A stretch of 60,242 bases of DNA from assembly GCA_004553485.1 (NCBI GenBank), contig SFLG01000017.1, positions 1 to 60,242 of the forward strand. Reading direction: 5' to 3'. The stretch is from Bacteroidales bacterium (GTDB lineage Bacteria > Bacteroidota > Bacteroidia > Bacteroidales > Muribaculaceae). Shown piece by piece: positions 34,172 to 41,985 of the stretch; the first letter of the stretch is position 1; every line of letters begins with the position of its first letter. The position numbers and the translations under genes were made by a program. The notes below the pieces were generated by a model. It was not told where the DNA came from and did not search any database. It worked only from the letters and a program-made list of their open reading frames with translations.

Positions 34172-34202
34172 TTTGCGGTTGCGGGAAAAGTTGTTACCTT
34201 TG
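34172..34202 (+). promoter_or_regulatory. promoter for the secreted endonuclease gene
   Basis: TTTG at 34172-34175, 19-nt spacer, TACCTTTG at 34195-34202. The leader to the ATG at 34407 is about 195 nt and AT-rich. Confidence 0.75.
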
Positions 34203-34207
34203 TGGGC

Positions 34208-34335
34208 TAAGCGCTTCCAATAAATAGAATGGGCGTTTCAATTAATTATAATGGATCGTCTTACCTAATATGTTAAGCGCTTCTAATATTTTTTACGCTG
34301 CAAGTAGTTTTTACGCTACAAGTAATTATAAGTAT
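34208..34335 (+). promoter_or_regulatory. long 5' leader with paired repeats upstream of the endonuclease
   Basis: The palindrome AAGCGCTT occurs twice (34209 and 34275 regions, as TAAGCGCTTCCAATA and TAAGCGCTTCTAATA), and TTTTTACGCTGCAAGTA / TTTTTACGCTACAAGTA form a direct repeat near 34291-34323. The leader is far more AT-rich than the neighbouring genes. It matches no riboswitch I know. Confidence 0.4.
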
Positions 34336-34406
34336 ATACGAGTTTAAACTGAAATTGATCGCGGGCGGCGAATGGCGCGCGCGGTATAAAACCTGAAGGC
34401 TTTACC

Positions 34407-35882
34407 ATGGCTTTGAAGAAAATCCTTCTTTCGGTGATGGTGGTGGCGGCTGTGCAGACGGCTCGCGCCGACATCCCTATGGGCTACTACCAGACCCTTG
34501 ACGGCAAGTGCGGCGCCGAGCTGAAGACCGCTATCCACAACCTTGTGTCGAACAACGTCAGCATGCTCTCGTACGGCTCGGGCAGCAACCACACGTGGTG
34601 GGGCTTCTATGTCACCGACTACGTGATGAACAACAACCGCCGTCAGGTTGTCGACCGCTACAGCAACGACGTCCGCTACTTCGTCAACCGCGGGTCGAGC
34701 GTAAGCGGCATGAACATCGAGCACTCCTTCCCCAAATCGTGGTGGGGCGGCACGTCGAACAACGCCTACAATGACCTGTATAACCTGATGCCCTGCGAGA
34801 AGAACATCAACACGTCAAAGTCGAACTACGGCATGGGCGTCGTCACCAACGTCAAGACCGACAACGGCTGCACCAAGGTGGGCACGGGCCGCTCGGGCAT
34901 CAGCCTTTGGGAGCCGGCCGACAAATGGAAGGGCGAGTTTGCCCGCGGATATATGTATATGGCCACGGCCTACCAGAACTTCACCTGGGAGAGCCAGGCG
35001 CTGAACAGTCTGCAGCAGGGCGCTTACCCCACGCTGCAGAAGTGGGCCTCCGACCTTTATATCGAATGGGCCGAGGGCGACCCCGTCGACCAGATGGAGA
35101 TTGACCGCAACCAGGCCGTCGCCGGCATCCAGGGCAACCGCAACCCCTTTGTGGACTTCCCCAACCTCATGCACTACGTCTGGGGTGACTCGATAGACAG
35201 GCCTCTTAATCTCAAGACCACGGTAAAGGCCGGCGACATCATCCCCGCCGACCCCGACCAGCCCATCAGCGACGTCGTCTACAGCAATTCGTTCACCGAC
35301 GGTGACCAGGGCGGCTGCACCGCGTCGGGCACAAGCGGAATCTGGAAGCTCGACAGCAAATACGGCTGGGTAGGCACGGGATTTATCAACAACGTGCGCA
35401 TCCAGGCCGACGCCTCGCTCTCCACCCCCGACATCAGCCTGGACGGCTGCCTGACGGCAACGCTGACGTTTGACCACGCGGCAAACTATGTCAGTGTGCC
35501 CAAGGACTGGCTGTCGGTACAAATCAGCGTCGACGGCGGCACGCCCGAGGACATCAGCGACAAGGTGACGTGGCCGTCCGGCTCGAACTGGACTTTCGTC
35601 TCGTCGGGTAACGTCGACATCAGCAAATATGTCGGCCATAAGGTCAATGTAATCTTCCGTTACACCTCCGACACCGCCGTCGCCGGCACGTGGGAGATCA
35701 AGAACCTGCGCGTTGCCGTCACCCGTCCCGCCGCTGTCGACAGCATCCTTGCCGACCCCGACGACGAGGACGCTCCCGTCGAATACTACTCGATTGACGG
35801 CCGCCGTCTCGACCCCGAAACGGCCACCGGCATCGTCATCATCCGCCGCGGCAACAAGGTCACCAAGGCCATTCTGAGATAA
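34407..35882 (+). CDS. secreted endonuclease I family protein with C-terminal sorting-like tail
   Basis: A signal peptide (MALKKILLSVMVVAAVQTARA) precedes an endonuclease I (EndA/NucM) domain up to about residue 270. The metal and catalytic motif NIEHSFPKSWWGG is at 103-115 (His106), then DLYNLMPCEKNIN, and near 242 GNRNPFVDFPNL, the conserved closing motif. Residues about 290-440 form a beta-sandwich of the choice-of-anchor type (SLDGCLTATLTFDHA). The last 35 residues (EYYSIDGRRLDPET...GNKVTKAILR) resemble the tails at 1538 and 56782. It probably degrades extracellular DNA for nutrition. A promoter with a 195-nt leader lies upstream; a SpoU methyltransferase follows 16 bp downstream. Confidence 0.9.
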   Translation: MALKKILLSVMVVAAVQTARADIPMGYYQTLDGKCGAELKTAIHNLVSNNVSMLSYGSGSNHTWWGFYVTDYVMNNNRRQVVDRYSNDVRYFVNRGSSVSGMNIEHSFPKSWWGGTSNNAYNDLYNLMPCEKNINTSKSNYGMGVVTNVKTDNGCTKVGTGRSGISLWEPADKWKGEFARGYMYMATAYQNFTWESQALNSLQQGAYPTLQKWASDLYIEWAEGDPVDQMEIDRNQAVAGIQGNRNPFVDFPNLMHYVWGDSIDRPLNLKTTVKAGDIIPADPDQPISDVVYSNSFTDGDQGGCTASGTSGIWKLDSKYGWVGTGFINNVRIQADASLSTPDISLDGCLTATLTFDHAANYVSVPKDWLSVQISVDGGTPEDISDKVTWPSGSNWTFVSSGNVDISKYVGHKVNVIFRYTSDTAVAGTWEIKNLRVAVTRPAAVDSILADPDDEDAPVEYYSIDGRRLDPETATGIVIIRRGNKVTKAILR

Positions 35883-35898
35883 GCCACCGCATCCGGCA

Positions 35899-36732
35899 AT
35901 GTCGGCAATAGAGATAACCGACCCGAGGGACCCGCGCGTGGCGCCGTTTGTGTCGCTGACCGAGGCGCAGCTGCGCCAGGGCCCCGAGGCCGTCGGCGGC
36001 GAGGCGGTGTTCATCGCCGAGAGCCCGAAGGTCATCCACGTGGCCCTCGACGCAGGCCTTGTGCCGCTGGCCCTGCTGGCCGAAGAGCGTCACCTCTGCG
36101 GCGACGCTGCGCCGGTGCTCGAGCGCTGTCCGGCCGATATGCCCGTCTACACGGGCAGCCGGCAGGTGCTGGAGGCCATCACGGGCTACCGGCTCACGCG
36201 GGGCGTGCTGTGCGCCATGCGCCGCCCCGTGCTGCCGTCGGTGGCCGACATCTGCAACGGTGAGGCCGCCCGTGTCGCCGTCGTCGACGGCGTGTGCGAC
36301 ACCACCAACATCGGCTCGATCTTCCGCGCCGCCGCGGCGATGGGCATCGACGGCGTGCTGCTGACGCCGACATCGTGCGACCCGCTCAACCGACGGTCGG
36401 TGCGCGTGTCGATGGGTAACGTCTTCCTTGTGCCCTGGACGTGGCTCGACGCCCCCGTCGAGTCGCTGGGACAGTACGGCTTCCGCACTGTGGCACTGGC
36501 CCTTACCGACAAATCCGTCTCGATAGACGACCCGCAGCTCAAGGCCGAGCCGCGCCTGGCCCTGGTGCTCGGAACCGAGGGCGACGGCCTGGCCCCGGAG
36601 GTAATCGCCGCCACCGACTACACCGCCCGCATCCCGATGCACAACGGCGTAGACTCGCTCAACGTAGCCTCAGCCGCCGCCGTCGCCTTCTGGGAGCTGC
36701 GCCGCCGTCCCGACGGCAAGGGGCAGGCATAA
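35899..36732 (+). CDS. TrmH/SpoU family RNA 2'-O-methyltransferase
   Basis: SPOUT-class SAM enzyme modifying rRNA or tRNA ribose. An N-terminal substrate-binding region (about 1-105) precedes the knotted domain with DTTNIGSIFRAAAAMGIDGV (motif 1, Asn and Arg catalytic), VLGTEGDGLAPEV (motif 2) and IPMHNGVDSLNVASAAAVAF (motif 3, the knot). All three family motifs are intact. The length of 277 residues suits RlmB/TrmH-type proteins; the target nucleotide is not visible. Confidence 0.93.
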   Translation: MSAIEITDPRDPRVAPFVSLTEAQLRQGPEAVGGEAVFIAESPKVIHVALDAGLVPLALLAEERHLCGDAAPVLERCPADMPVYTGSRQVLEAITGYRLTRGVLCAMRRPVLPSVADICNGEAARVAVVDGVCDTTNIGSIFRAAAAMGIDGVLLTPTSCDPLNRRSVRVSMGNVFLVPWTWLDAPVESLGQYGFRTVALALTDKSVSIDDPQLKAEPRLALVLGTEGDGLAPEVIAATDYTARIPMHNGVDSLNVASAAAVAFWELRRRPDGKGQA

Positions 36733-36753
36733 ACCCGTAAACAACTGTATACA

Positions 36754-37083
36754 ATGACAATATCCTTCTGGGGCCTCGTCGTGGGCCTGTGCACATTTCT
36801 GATAATCGGACTGTTTCACCCGCTGGTGATAAAAGGCTACTACTGGTTCGGCCTCAAGGTGCGCGCCTGGTTCGCCGCCGCCGGAGTAGTGACGGCAGCC
36901 GTCAGTCTGCTAATCCCGGCCGAGACGACCGTCGGCCTCGTCCTCAGCATCGTCTGCGGCGTGGTGTCGTTCAGCTGCTTCTGGTCTATTCTCGAAGTCT
37001 CCGAGCAGCGCAAGCGCGTAGCACGCGGCTGGTTTCCCGCCGGCCCCGGCCACGTACGGGACGAGGAGGCCGAAAAGGGCTAA
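36754..37083 (+). CDS. DUF4491 family membrane protein
   Basis: A 109-residue protein with three hydrophobic segments (about 5-25, 38-55, 60-80) and a polar, acidic C-terminus. The pattern IIGLFHPLVIKGYYWFGLK, then ...LEVSEQRKRVARGWFPAGP, is characteristic of the Bacteroidales DUF4491 family, whose function is unknown. It begins 21 bp after the SpoU gene and is likely co-transcribed. Confidence 0.85.
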   Translation: MTISFWGLVVGLCTFLIIGLFHPLVIKGYYWFGLKVRAWFAAAGVVTAAVSLLIPAETTVGLVLSIVCGVVSFSCFWSILEVSEQRKRVARGWFPAGPGHVRDEEAEKG

Positions 37084-37150
37084 TATGCCCGAAATCGCGT
37101 GTGATGTGCGCATTCGCGGCGCAAAGGGTGGTTTTGTGGCGAAAAATTTG

Positions 37151-37158
37151 TAATTTTG
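37151..37158 (+). promoter_or_regulatory. -7 element upstream of pheS
   Basis: TAATTTTG lies about 130 nt before the pheS ATG; no TTG sits at the ideal distance upstream. The leader contains a TTGCCG/CGGCAA hairpin near 37188-37200 and a CTCCGC-GGCA-GCGGAG hairpin near 37205-37220. A second TACTTTTG at 37222-37229 also resembles a -7 element. Confidence 0.45.
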
Positions 37159-37287
37159 CAGTTGCAACGCGTCTTTGCGCTTGCCGAAGCCGGCAAAAGC
37201 GGGTCTCCGCGGCAGCGGAGAGTACTTTTGTGTCTGATACATAGCGACTTCGACTTTTAACCGAAACAAATCAAACTACAGCAGTTT

Positions 37288-38307
37288 ATGATTGACAAGA
37301 TAAACGGCCTGCGTGCCGAGATCGACGGCCTGACGGCCAAGGATATGGGCGAGGTAGAAGCCCTGCGCATCAAATATCTCAGCAAGAAAGGCCTGGTATC
37401 GGCACTCTTCGCCGACTTCCGCAACGTCCCCGCCGAGGACAAGAAGACGGTCGGTGCGGCCATCAACGAGCTCAAAGAGTTTGCCACCGCCAAAATCAAC
37501 GGCATGCGCGAGGCTCTCGAAAGCTCGGACGGCGACGACAGCGGCCTCGACCTCACCCGTACCGCTCCCGACGTACGCCTGGGCACACGCCACCCGCTGT
37601 CGCTGGTGCGCGAGGAGATTGTCGACATCTTCCGCCGCCTCGGCTTCACCATCGCCGAGGGTCCCGAAATCGAGGACGACTGGCACGTGTTCTCGTCGCT
37701 GAACTTTGCCCTCGACCACCCCGCCCGCGACATGCAGGACACTTTCTTTATCCGTCGCCAGCCGGACGTCGTGCTGCGCACGCACACCTCGTCGGTGCAG
37801 ACGCGCGTGATGGAGAAGCAGCAGCCGCCCATCCGCATCATCTGCCCCGGACGCGTATACCGCAACGAGGCCATCTCGGCCCGCGCACACTGCTTCTTCC
37901 ATCAGGTTGAGGCACTGTACGTCGACAAGAACGTCTCCTTTGCCGACCTGCGCCAGACGCTGCTGTATTTTGCCCGCGAGATGTTCGGCCCCGACACGCA
38001 GATACGCCTGCGTCCCAGCTACTTCCCCTTCACCGAGCCGTCGGCCGAGATGGACATCAGCTGCGACCTCTGCGGCGGCAAGGGCTGCTCGTTCTGCAAA
38101 GGCACGGGATGGGTCGAAATCCTTGGCTGCGGCATGGTTGACCCCAACGTGCTCGAGGCCTGCGGCATCGACTCGAAGGAGTACAGCGGCTTTGCCCTCG
38201 GCATGGGCATCGAGCGCATCACAAACCTCAAATACCGCGTGAAAGACCTGCGCATGTTCTCGGAGAACGACACCCGTTTCCTCGAGGAATTCAAGCCCGC
38301 CCACTGA
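37288..38307 (+). CDS. pheS: phenylalanine-tRNA ligase alpha subunit
   Basis: Catalytic subunit of PheRS. The N-terminal coiled-coil that binds tRNA (about 1-85) is followed by the class II core: TRTAPDVRLGTRHPLSL, motif 2 RIICPGRVYRNEAISARAHC, FHQVEALYVDKNVSFADL, and motif 3 with FALGMGIERITNLKY near the C-terminus. A DLCGGKGCSFCKGTG insertion near 260 contributes cysteines, as seen in other Bacteroidetes PheS. The length of 339 residues is normal. The beta subunit gene pheT is not in the window, so the two are unlinked here, which I believe is usual in the phylum. Confidence 0.97.
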   Translation: MIDKINGLRAEIDGLTAKDMGEVEALRIKYLSKKGLVSALFADFRNVPAEDKKTVGAAINELKEFATAKINGMREALESSDGDDSGLDLTRTAPDVRLGTRHPLSLVREEIVDIFRRLGFTIAEGPEIEDDWHVFSSLNFALDHPARDMQDTFFIRRQPDVVLRTHTSSVQTRVMEKQQPPIRIICPGRVYRNEAISARAHCFFHQVEALYVDKNVSFADLRQTLLYFAREMFGPDTQIRLRPSYFPFTEPSAEMDISCDLCGGKGCSFCKGTGWVEILGCGMVDPNVLEACGIDSKEYSGFALGMGIERITNLKYRVKDLRMFSENDTRFLEEFKPAH

Positions 38308-38448
38308 TAAACAGCCGGTTGCACGCGACGCTCCCCATACCTGAAGACAGTCCGAACCAAGAGATAGCAAGAACCGGGACAGCCGGTAGCGCGGACAAGC
38401 CGATGCCGCGACCCCGTCCATTCTGATACCATAGCCCAAGAAGCTGTT

Positions 38449-39153
38449 GTGAAGATAGCCGACCGATATAACAAGGCCCTCGAGCGCTTTGCCGAGGAGA
38501 TGCCCTGGCCCGAGACCGAGTTGCACTACGACAACCCGTTCCAGTTGCTTGTGGCCGTCATCCTGTCGGCGCAGTGCACCGACAAGCGCATCAATATGGT
38601 CACGCCCGAGCTGTTCCGCGCCTTCCCCACGCCACAGAAGCTGGCCGAGGCCGAGCCGCACGAGGTGTACGAGTACATCAAGTCGGTGACCTACCCCAAC
38701 AACAAGACAAAGGCTATCATCGGCATGGCGAAGGCACTGGTCGGGCGCTTCGGCGGCACGGTCCCCGACAACATCGACGACCTGACCAGCCTGCCCGGCG
38801 TAGGCCGCAAGACCGCCAACGTCATCCTCGCCGTCGTCTACGGCAAGGCGGCGATGGCCGTCGACACGCACGTCTTTCGCGTGAGCGAGCGTCTGGGCCT
38901 TACCACCAACTCGAAGACGCCGCTGACGACCGAGCGCGCCCTTATGCGCCACATCCCCGCCGACCAGGTGCCCAAGGCCCACCACTGGCTTATCCTGCAC
39001 GGCCGCTACATCTGCAAGGCGCGCAAACCCGAGTGCAAAGACTGCTACCTGACCGACATCTGCCGCTACTACCAGCGCCAGGCCAAAGCCGCAAAGGCCA
39101 AGGACGCAACTTCCACTGCCAAAAAATCCAAATCTGCCGAAAATGTCGATTGA
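38449..39153 (+). CDS. nth: endonuclease III (DNA glycosylase/AP lyase)
   Basis: Removes oxidised pyrimidines and nicks AP sites. The HhH motif LPGVGRKTAN places the catalytic Lys at 121, and VDTHVFRV gives the catalytic Asp at 139. The C-terminal [4Fe-4S] site is intact with spacing C-X6-C-X2-C-X5-C (CKARKPECKDCYLTDIC). The start is GTG at 38449. The 234 residues include an extra Lys/Ala-rich tail of about 25 residues after the cluster. The tail overlaps the next gene by 11 bp, so translation is probably coupled. Confidence 0.97.
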   Translation: MKIADRYNKALERFAEEMPWPETELHYDNPFQLLVAVILSAQCTDKRINMVTPELFRAFPTPQKLAEAEPHEVYEYIKSVTYPNNKTKAIIGMAKALVGRFGGTVPDNIDDLTSLPGVGRKTANVILAVVYGKAAMAVDTHVFRVSERLGLTTNSKTPLTTERALMRHIPADQVPKAHHWLILHGRYICKARKPECKDCYLTDICRYYQRQAKAAKAKDATSTAKKSKSAENVD

Positions 39154-39580
39154 CCGCCGCAAAACATTCGTACAGCTGGTAAAGTACCTGCTTGTGGGCG
39201 TGATGAATACCCTCATCACGCTGGCGGTGATATTTGTGTGCAAAATCTACCTCGGCATAAACCCGTACGTGTCGAACGCGCTGGGCTACCTGGCCGGACT
39301 GATAAACTCGTTTATGTGGAACCGCAAGTGGGTCTTCCGCAGCAACGGCAAGATGAGCCGCGAGGCGCTGCACTTCCTGTGCGGATTTATGGTATGCTAC
39401 AGCGTACAGTTCGGCGTGGTGTGGTTGCTCAACCAGTCGTGGTTCGGCAGCACCCGGTACATGCTGCCCTTCGGCATCATCATCACCGGTTACGGCGTGG
39501 CTACGCTGCTGGGCAACGTCTGCTACACCCTCACCAACTTCATCTACAACCGCGTCATCACCTTCAAGCACAAGGCCTGA
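39143..39580 (+). CDS. GtrA-family membrane protein
   Basis: A 145-residue protein with four hydrophobic helices, beginning inside the nth 3' end. The pattern FVQLVKYLLVGVMNTLITL, SNALGYLAGLINSFMWNRKWVFR and the C-terminal TNFIYNRVITFKHK are typical of GtrA, proteins thought to move undecaprenyl-phosphate-linked sugars across the inner membrane. No GtrB-like polyprenol glycosyltransferase is adjacent, but a GT-C-like membrane protein lies two genes downstream. Confidence 0.92.
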   Translation: MSIDRRKTFVQLVKYLLVGVMNTLITLAVIFVCKIYLGINPYVSNALGYLAGLINSFMWNRKWVFRSNGKMSREALHFLCGFMVCYSVQFGVVWLLNQSWFGSTRYMLPFGIIITGYGVATLLGNVCYTLTNFIYNRVITFKHKA

Positions 39581-39641
39581 CGCGCCGACACACAGCCAAT
39601 TTCTTTTATTTACATAAACACACCCTCTTATCCCTCTAATT

Positions 39642-40334
39642 ATGAACTATTTGCGCAACATCGTTTTCCCGCTGATTCTGGCGGTAGGTATGCTGGTCTT
39701 AGGTCTGTGCATACGCAGTGGCTTCAGCTCGCTCTCCACCAAAAACCGCTTTGTCGACGTGCGCGGCCTGGCCGAACGCACCGTCAAGGCCAACCAGGTG
39801 ACCTGGCCCGTGCAGTACACCATCACCGGCGACGACCTGCCCGCACTTTACCAGCAGTGCACCGACAAGAACAAGATTGTGCTGGACTTCCTGACCTCCA
39901 ACGGCATACCCGCCAGCGAAATCTCGGTTAACCCGCCCAACGTCGACGACATCTCGGCCAACGCCTGGAACGACAAGGCACGTTTCAAATACTCGCTGAC
40001 ATCGACGATGACGGTGCTCACCACACAGGTCGACAAGGTGCGCGAGCTGCTCAACCGCCAGGGCGAACTGCTCAACCAGGGCATTGCCTTTGCCAACCTC
40101 TCAATAAACTACACGTACACCGACCTCAACAAAATCAAGCCCGAGATGATTGTCGAGGCCACCAAGAACGCCCGCGAGGCCGCCGAGCAGTTTGCCAAGG
40201 ACTCGGAGTCGGTTCTCGGCAAAATCAAGACGGCAACCCAGGGCTACTTCTCAATTGAGGACACCGACCCCTCTACCCCGTACGTCAAGAACATCCGCGT
40301 GGTGACCAACGTCACCTACTACCTCGAGGACTGA
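39642..40334 (+). CDS. SIMPL (DUF541) domain-containing exported protein
   Basis: An N-terminal hydrophobic segment (about 7-25) anchors or exports the protein, followed by a SIMPL domain of about 200 residues: FVDVRGLAERTVKANQVTW opens the domain, then a helical section (VLDFLTSNGIPASEI) and the closing KNIRVVTNVTYYLED. SIMPL proteins are periplasmic or outer-membrane-associated (BP26-like) and of uncertain role. The gene sits between GtrA and the GT-C-like gene. Confidence 0.88.
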   Translation: MNYLRNIVFPLILAVGMLVLGLCIRSGFSSLSTKNRFVDVRGLAERTVKANQVTWPVQYTITGDDLPALYQQCTDKNKIVLDFLTSNGIPASEISVNPPNVDDISANAWNDKARFKYSLTSTMTVLTTQVDKVRELLNRQGELLNQGIAFANLSINYTYTDLNKIKPEMIVEATKNAREAAEQFAKDSESVLGKIKTATQGYFSIEDTDPSTPYVKNIRVVTNVTYYLED

Positions 40335-40347
40335 CGCGGCGTGCGCG

Positions 40348-41769
40348 TTGATTGTCTTCGCCGTCCTGATGGCTGTTCGCGTGGCCGGGATAGTCACACG
40401 CACGCAGCTGCACTCCGACGAGACATTCTCGGTGATGCTCGCCCAGCGCAACCCGGCCTACTACACTCCCCTACCCGACAGCACCGTGCTCACCGGCGCC
40501 GAGATAAAGGCGATGCTGGTGGAGGACAACACGCTCGCGTCGGACCTTACCGGACTTTACCACGTCAACCACGACGACCCTCACGCCAGTCTCTACTACA
40601 TGGCGCTGAGGGTCGCGCTGTCGGGGCTCGGCACCTTTGACGCCGGTGAGGTGGCGCTGCGGGGCGGCCTGCTGAACCTGCTCTTCTTTGCCGTCGCCTT
40701 CTTCGCCCTGTGGCGCACGGGCCGCATCGTCTTCGGCGACCTGCGCGACGGGTGGCTTGTGACGCTGGCGGTACTTGCGACAGCCTTCGGCACAAAAGCG
40801 GCGGTGGAGAACACGCTCTTTGTGCGCGAATACCAGATGGCCGGGATGTTTATATGCCTGACGGTCTGGGCCTCCGCCGCGATTTGCCGCGACGTCAGCC
40901 AAAGACGTCCCGTCCCTCCGCTGACATGGACGGCCTACACCCTCGCCATCGCCGGAGCGGCGTCGACGGGCTACCTCAACGCCTTCTTCGTCGGCCTGCT
41001 GACCATAGCGATGCTGTGGCTGGCCTTGGCGCGCAAAAACGGCCGTGCCGCCATCGCCGCCGTCCTGGCTCCCCTGGCGGCCGTCGCCGTGGCCTTTGCC
41101 GCTTACCGTGGGTATTTCAACTTTCTGCTGCACTCGACGGTGCACACCGACCGTGCCTTCGAGGGCTTTGTCAACGTACCTGCTACGGTCTTTGTCAATG
41201 CCTTGTTCTATCATGGCATTATGCTGCCGGGACTGATACTGCTCGGCGGGATGCTGCTCGTCGCCCTGTGTGGCCGCGACAGGCGTCAGATGGTGCGCAC
41301 GTGCCGCCAGTGGTGGATTCCGCTCTGCGCGATAGCCGCGATGGTGCTGGTGGAGTATGCCTCGCTGTTGAGGCAAGAGCGCTACATCTTCCCCTTCATC
41401 GCTTCGGCGGCTCTGCTTGTCGGCATAATTCTCAGCGGCATAGACAACCGGCTGCGCAACGCGGCGGCCGCGGTGTTCGGGCTGTACATGCTGACGATGT
41501 GCCCCTTCACAATGCCGCAGATGGACTACAAATGGGATGCCATGCGCGACAGCCTCAAAAGCGGCGCCGTCCTTTATCGATTGAACCCCAACGAGTTGCC
41601 CCAGATAGCGCCCGCCCTCAACGACACCGTCCGCTACCGCCTCATCTCCGCCTCCGAAGACCTCGCACCCACCGAGCCGTTGCCCGTGGTGTCGCGCATC
41701 AAGCCCCCGCTCGATACCATCGCCACCGAGAAAAACCTCACCGGCCCCCTCAAATTATACCGCCGGTAA
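40348..41769 (+). CDS. polytopic membrane protein, GT-C glycosyltransferase-like
   Basis: About ten to twelve hydrophobic helices end in a 70-residue soluble C-terminus. After the first helix comes LHSDETFSV, an acidic D-E pair where GT-C enzymes (ArnT/PMT type) hold the catalytic aspartate, and NHDDPHASLYYMAL follows in the same loop. With GtrA two genes upstream this suggests transfer of a lipid-linked sugar in the periplasm, but the family match is by pattern only. A TTG start at 40348 lies 13 bp after the SIMPL stop; no ATG precedes the first helix. Confidence 0.65.
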   Translation: MIVFAVLMAVRVAGIVTRTQLHSDETFSVMLAQRNPAYYTPLPDSTVLTGAEIKAMLVEDNTLASDLTGLYHVNHDDPHASLYYMALRVALSGLGTFDAGEVALRGGLLNLLFFAVAFFALWRTGRIVFGDLRDGWLVTLAVLATAFGTKAAVENTLFVREYQMAGMFICLTVWASAAICRDVSQRRPVPPLTWTAYTLAIAGAASTGYLNAFFVGLLTIAMLWLALARKNGRAAIAAVLAPLAAVAVAFAAYRGYFNFLLHSTVHTDRAFEGFVNVPATVFVNALFYHGIMLPGLILLGGMLLVALCGRDRRQMVRTCRQWWIPLCAIAAMVLVEYASLLRQERYIFPFIASAALLVGIILSGIDNRLRNAAAAVFGLYMLTMCPFTMPQMDYKWDAMRDSLKSGAVLYRLNPNELPQIAPALNDTVRYRLISASEDLAPTEPLPVVSRIKPPLDTIATEKNLTGPLKLYRR

Positions 41770-41871
41770 AGTTGTCGGCACAATCGGTCTACGGCAAGGA
41801 TCTCGGCGTGAAATAATTTTACAAATTAAATTAAGGCACGATGTCGAGCTTTATATTTCCGCAAAAATTCA

Positions 41872-41879
41872 TATCTTTG
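41872..41879 (+). promoter_or_regulatory. -7 element for the Cys/Lys repeat protein
   Basis: TATCTTTG is an exact -7 match; the -33 region has only TTT. The leader is about 100 nt and contains CGCCCGAGAGAGGGCG (41903-41918), which can form a hairpin. Confidence 0.5.
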
Positions 41880-41985
41880 CATTGTATCAAGGTGTTGTAC
41901 GCCCGAGAGAGGGCGGGACAACGACCGGTTACGCTACAGAATCATTGAAAAAATCAATTATTTACAAACTAAAAAATACACAACA

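Larger units (their letters stand above)
33090..34406. other. 1.3-kb gene-free block packed with repeats
   Basis: Frames here are open only because of composition (Arg/Pro/His/Trp-rich, no family pattern), and frames on opposite strands overlap. The block holds a recG 3' hairpin (33113-33135), two full REP-like palindromes (33275-33350 and 33798-33855), a 665-bp inverted-repeat structure (33364-34028), a run of GCCAATACTGC-type repeats (33684-33745), a 20-nt tandem array (34037-34130), and the promoter and leader of the secreted endonuclease (34172-34406). Confidence 0.75.
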
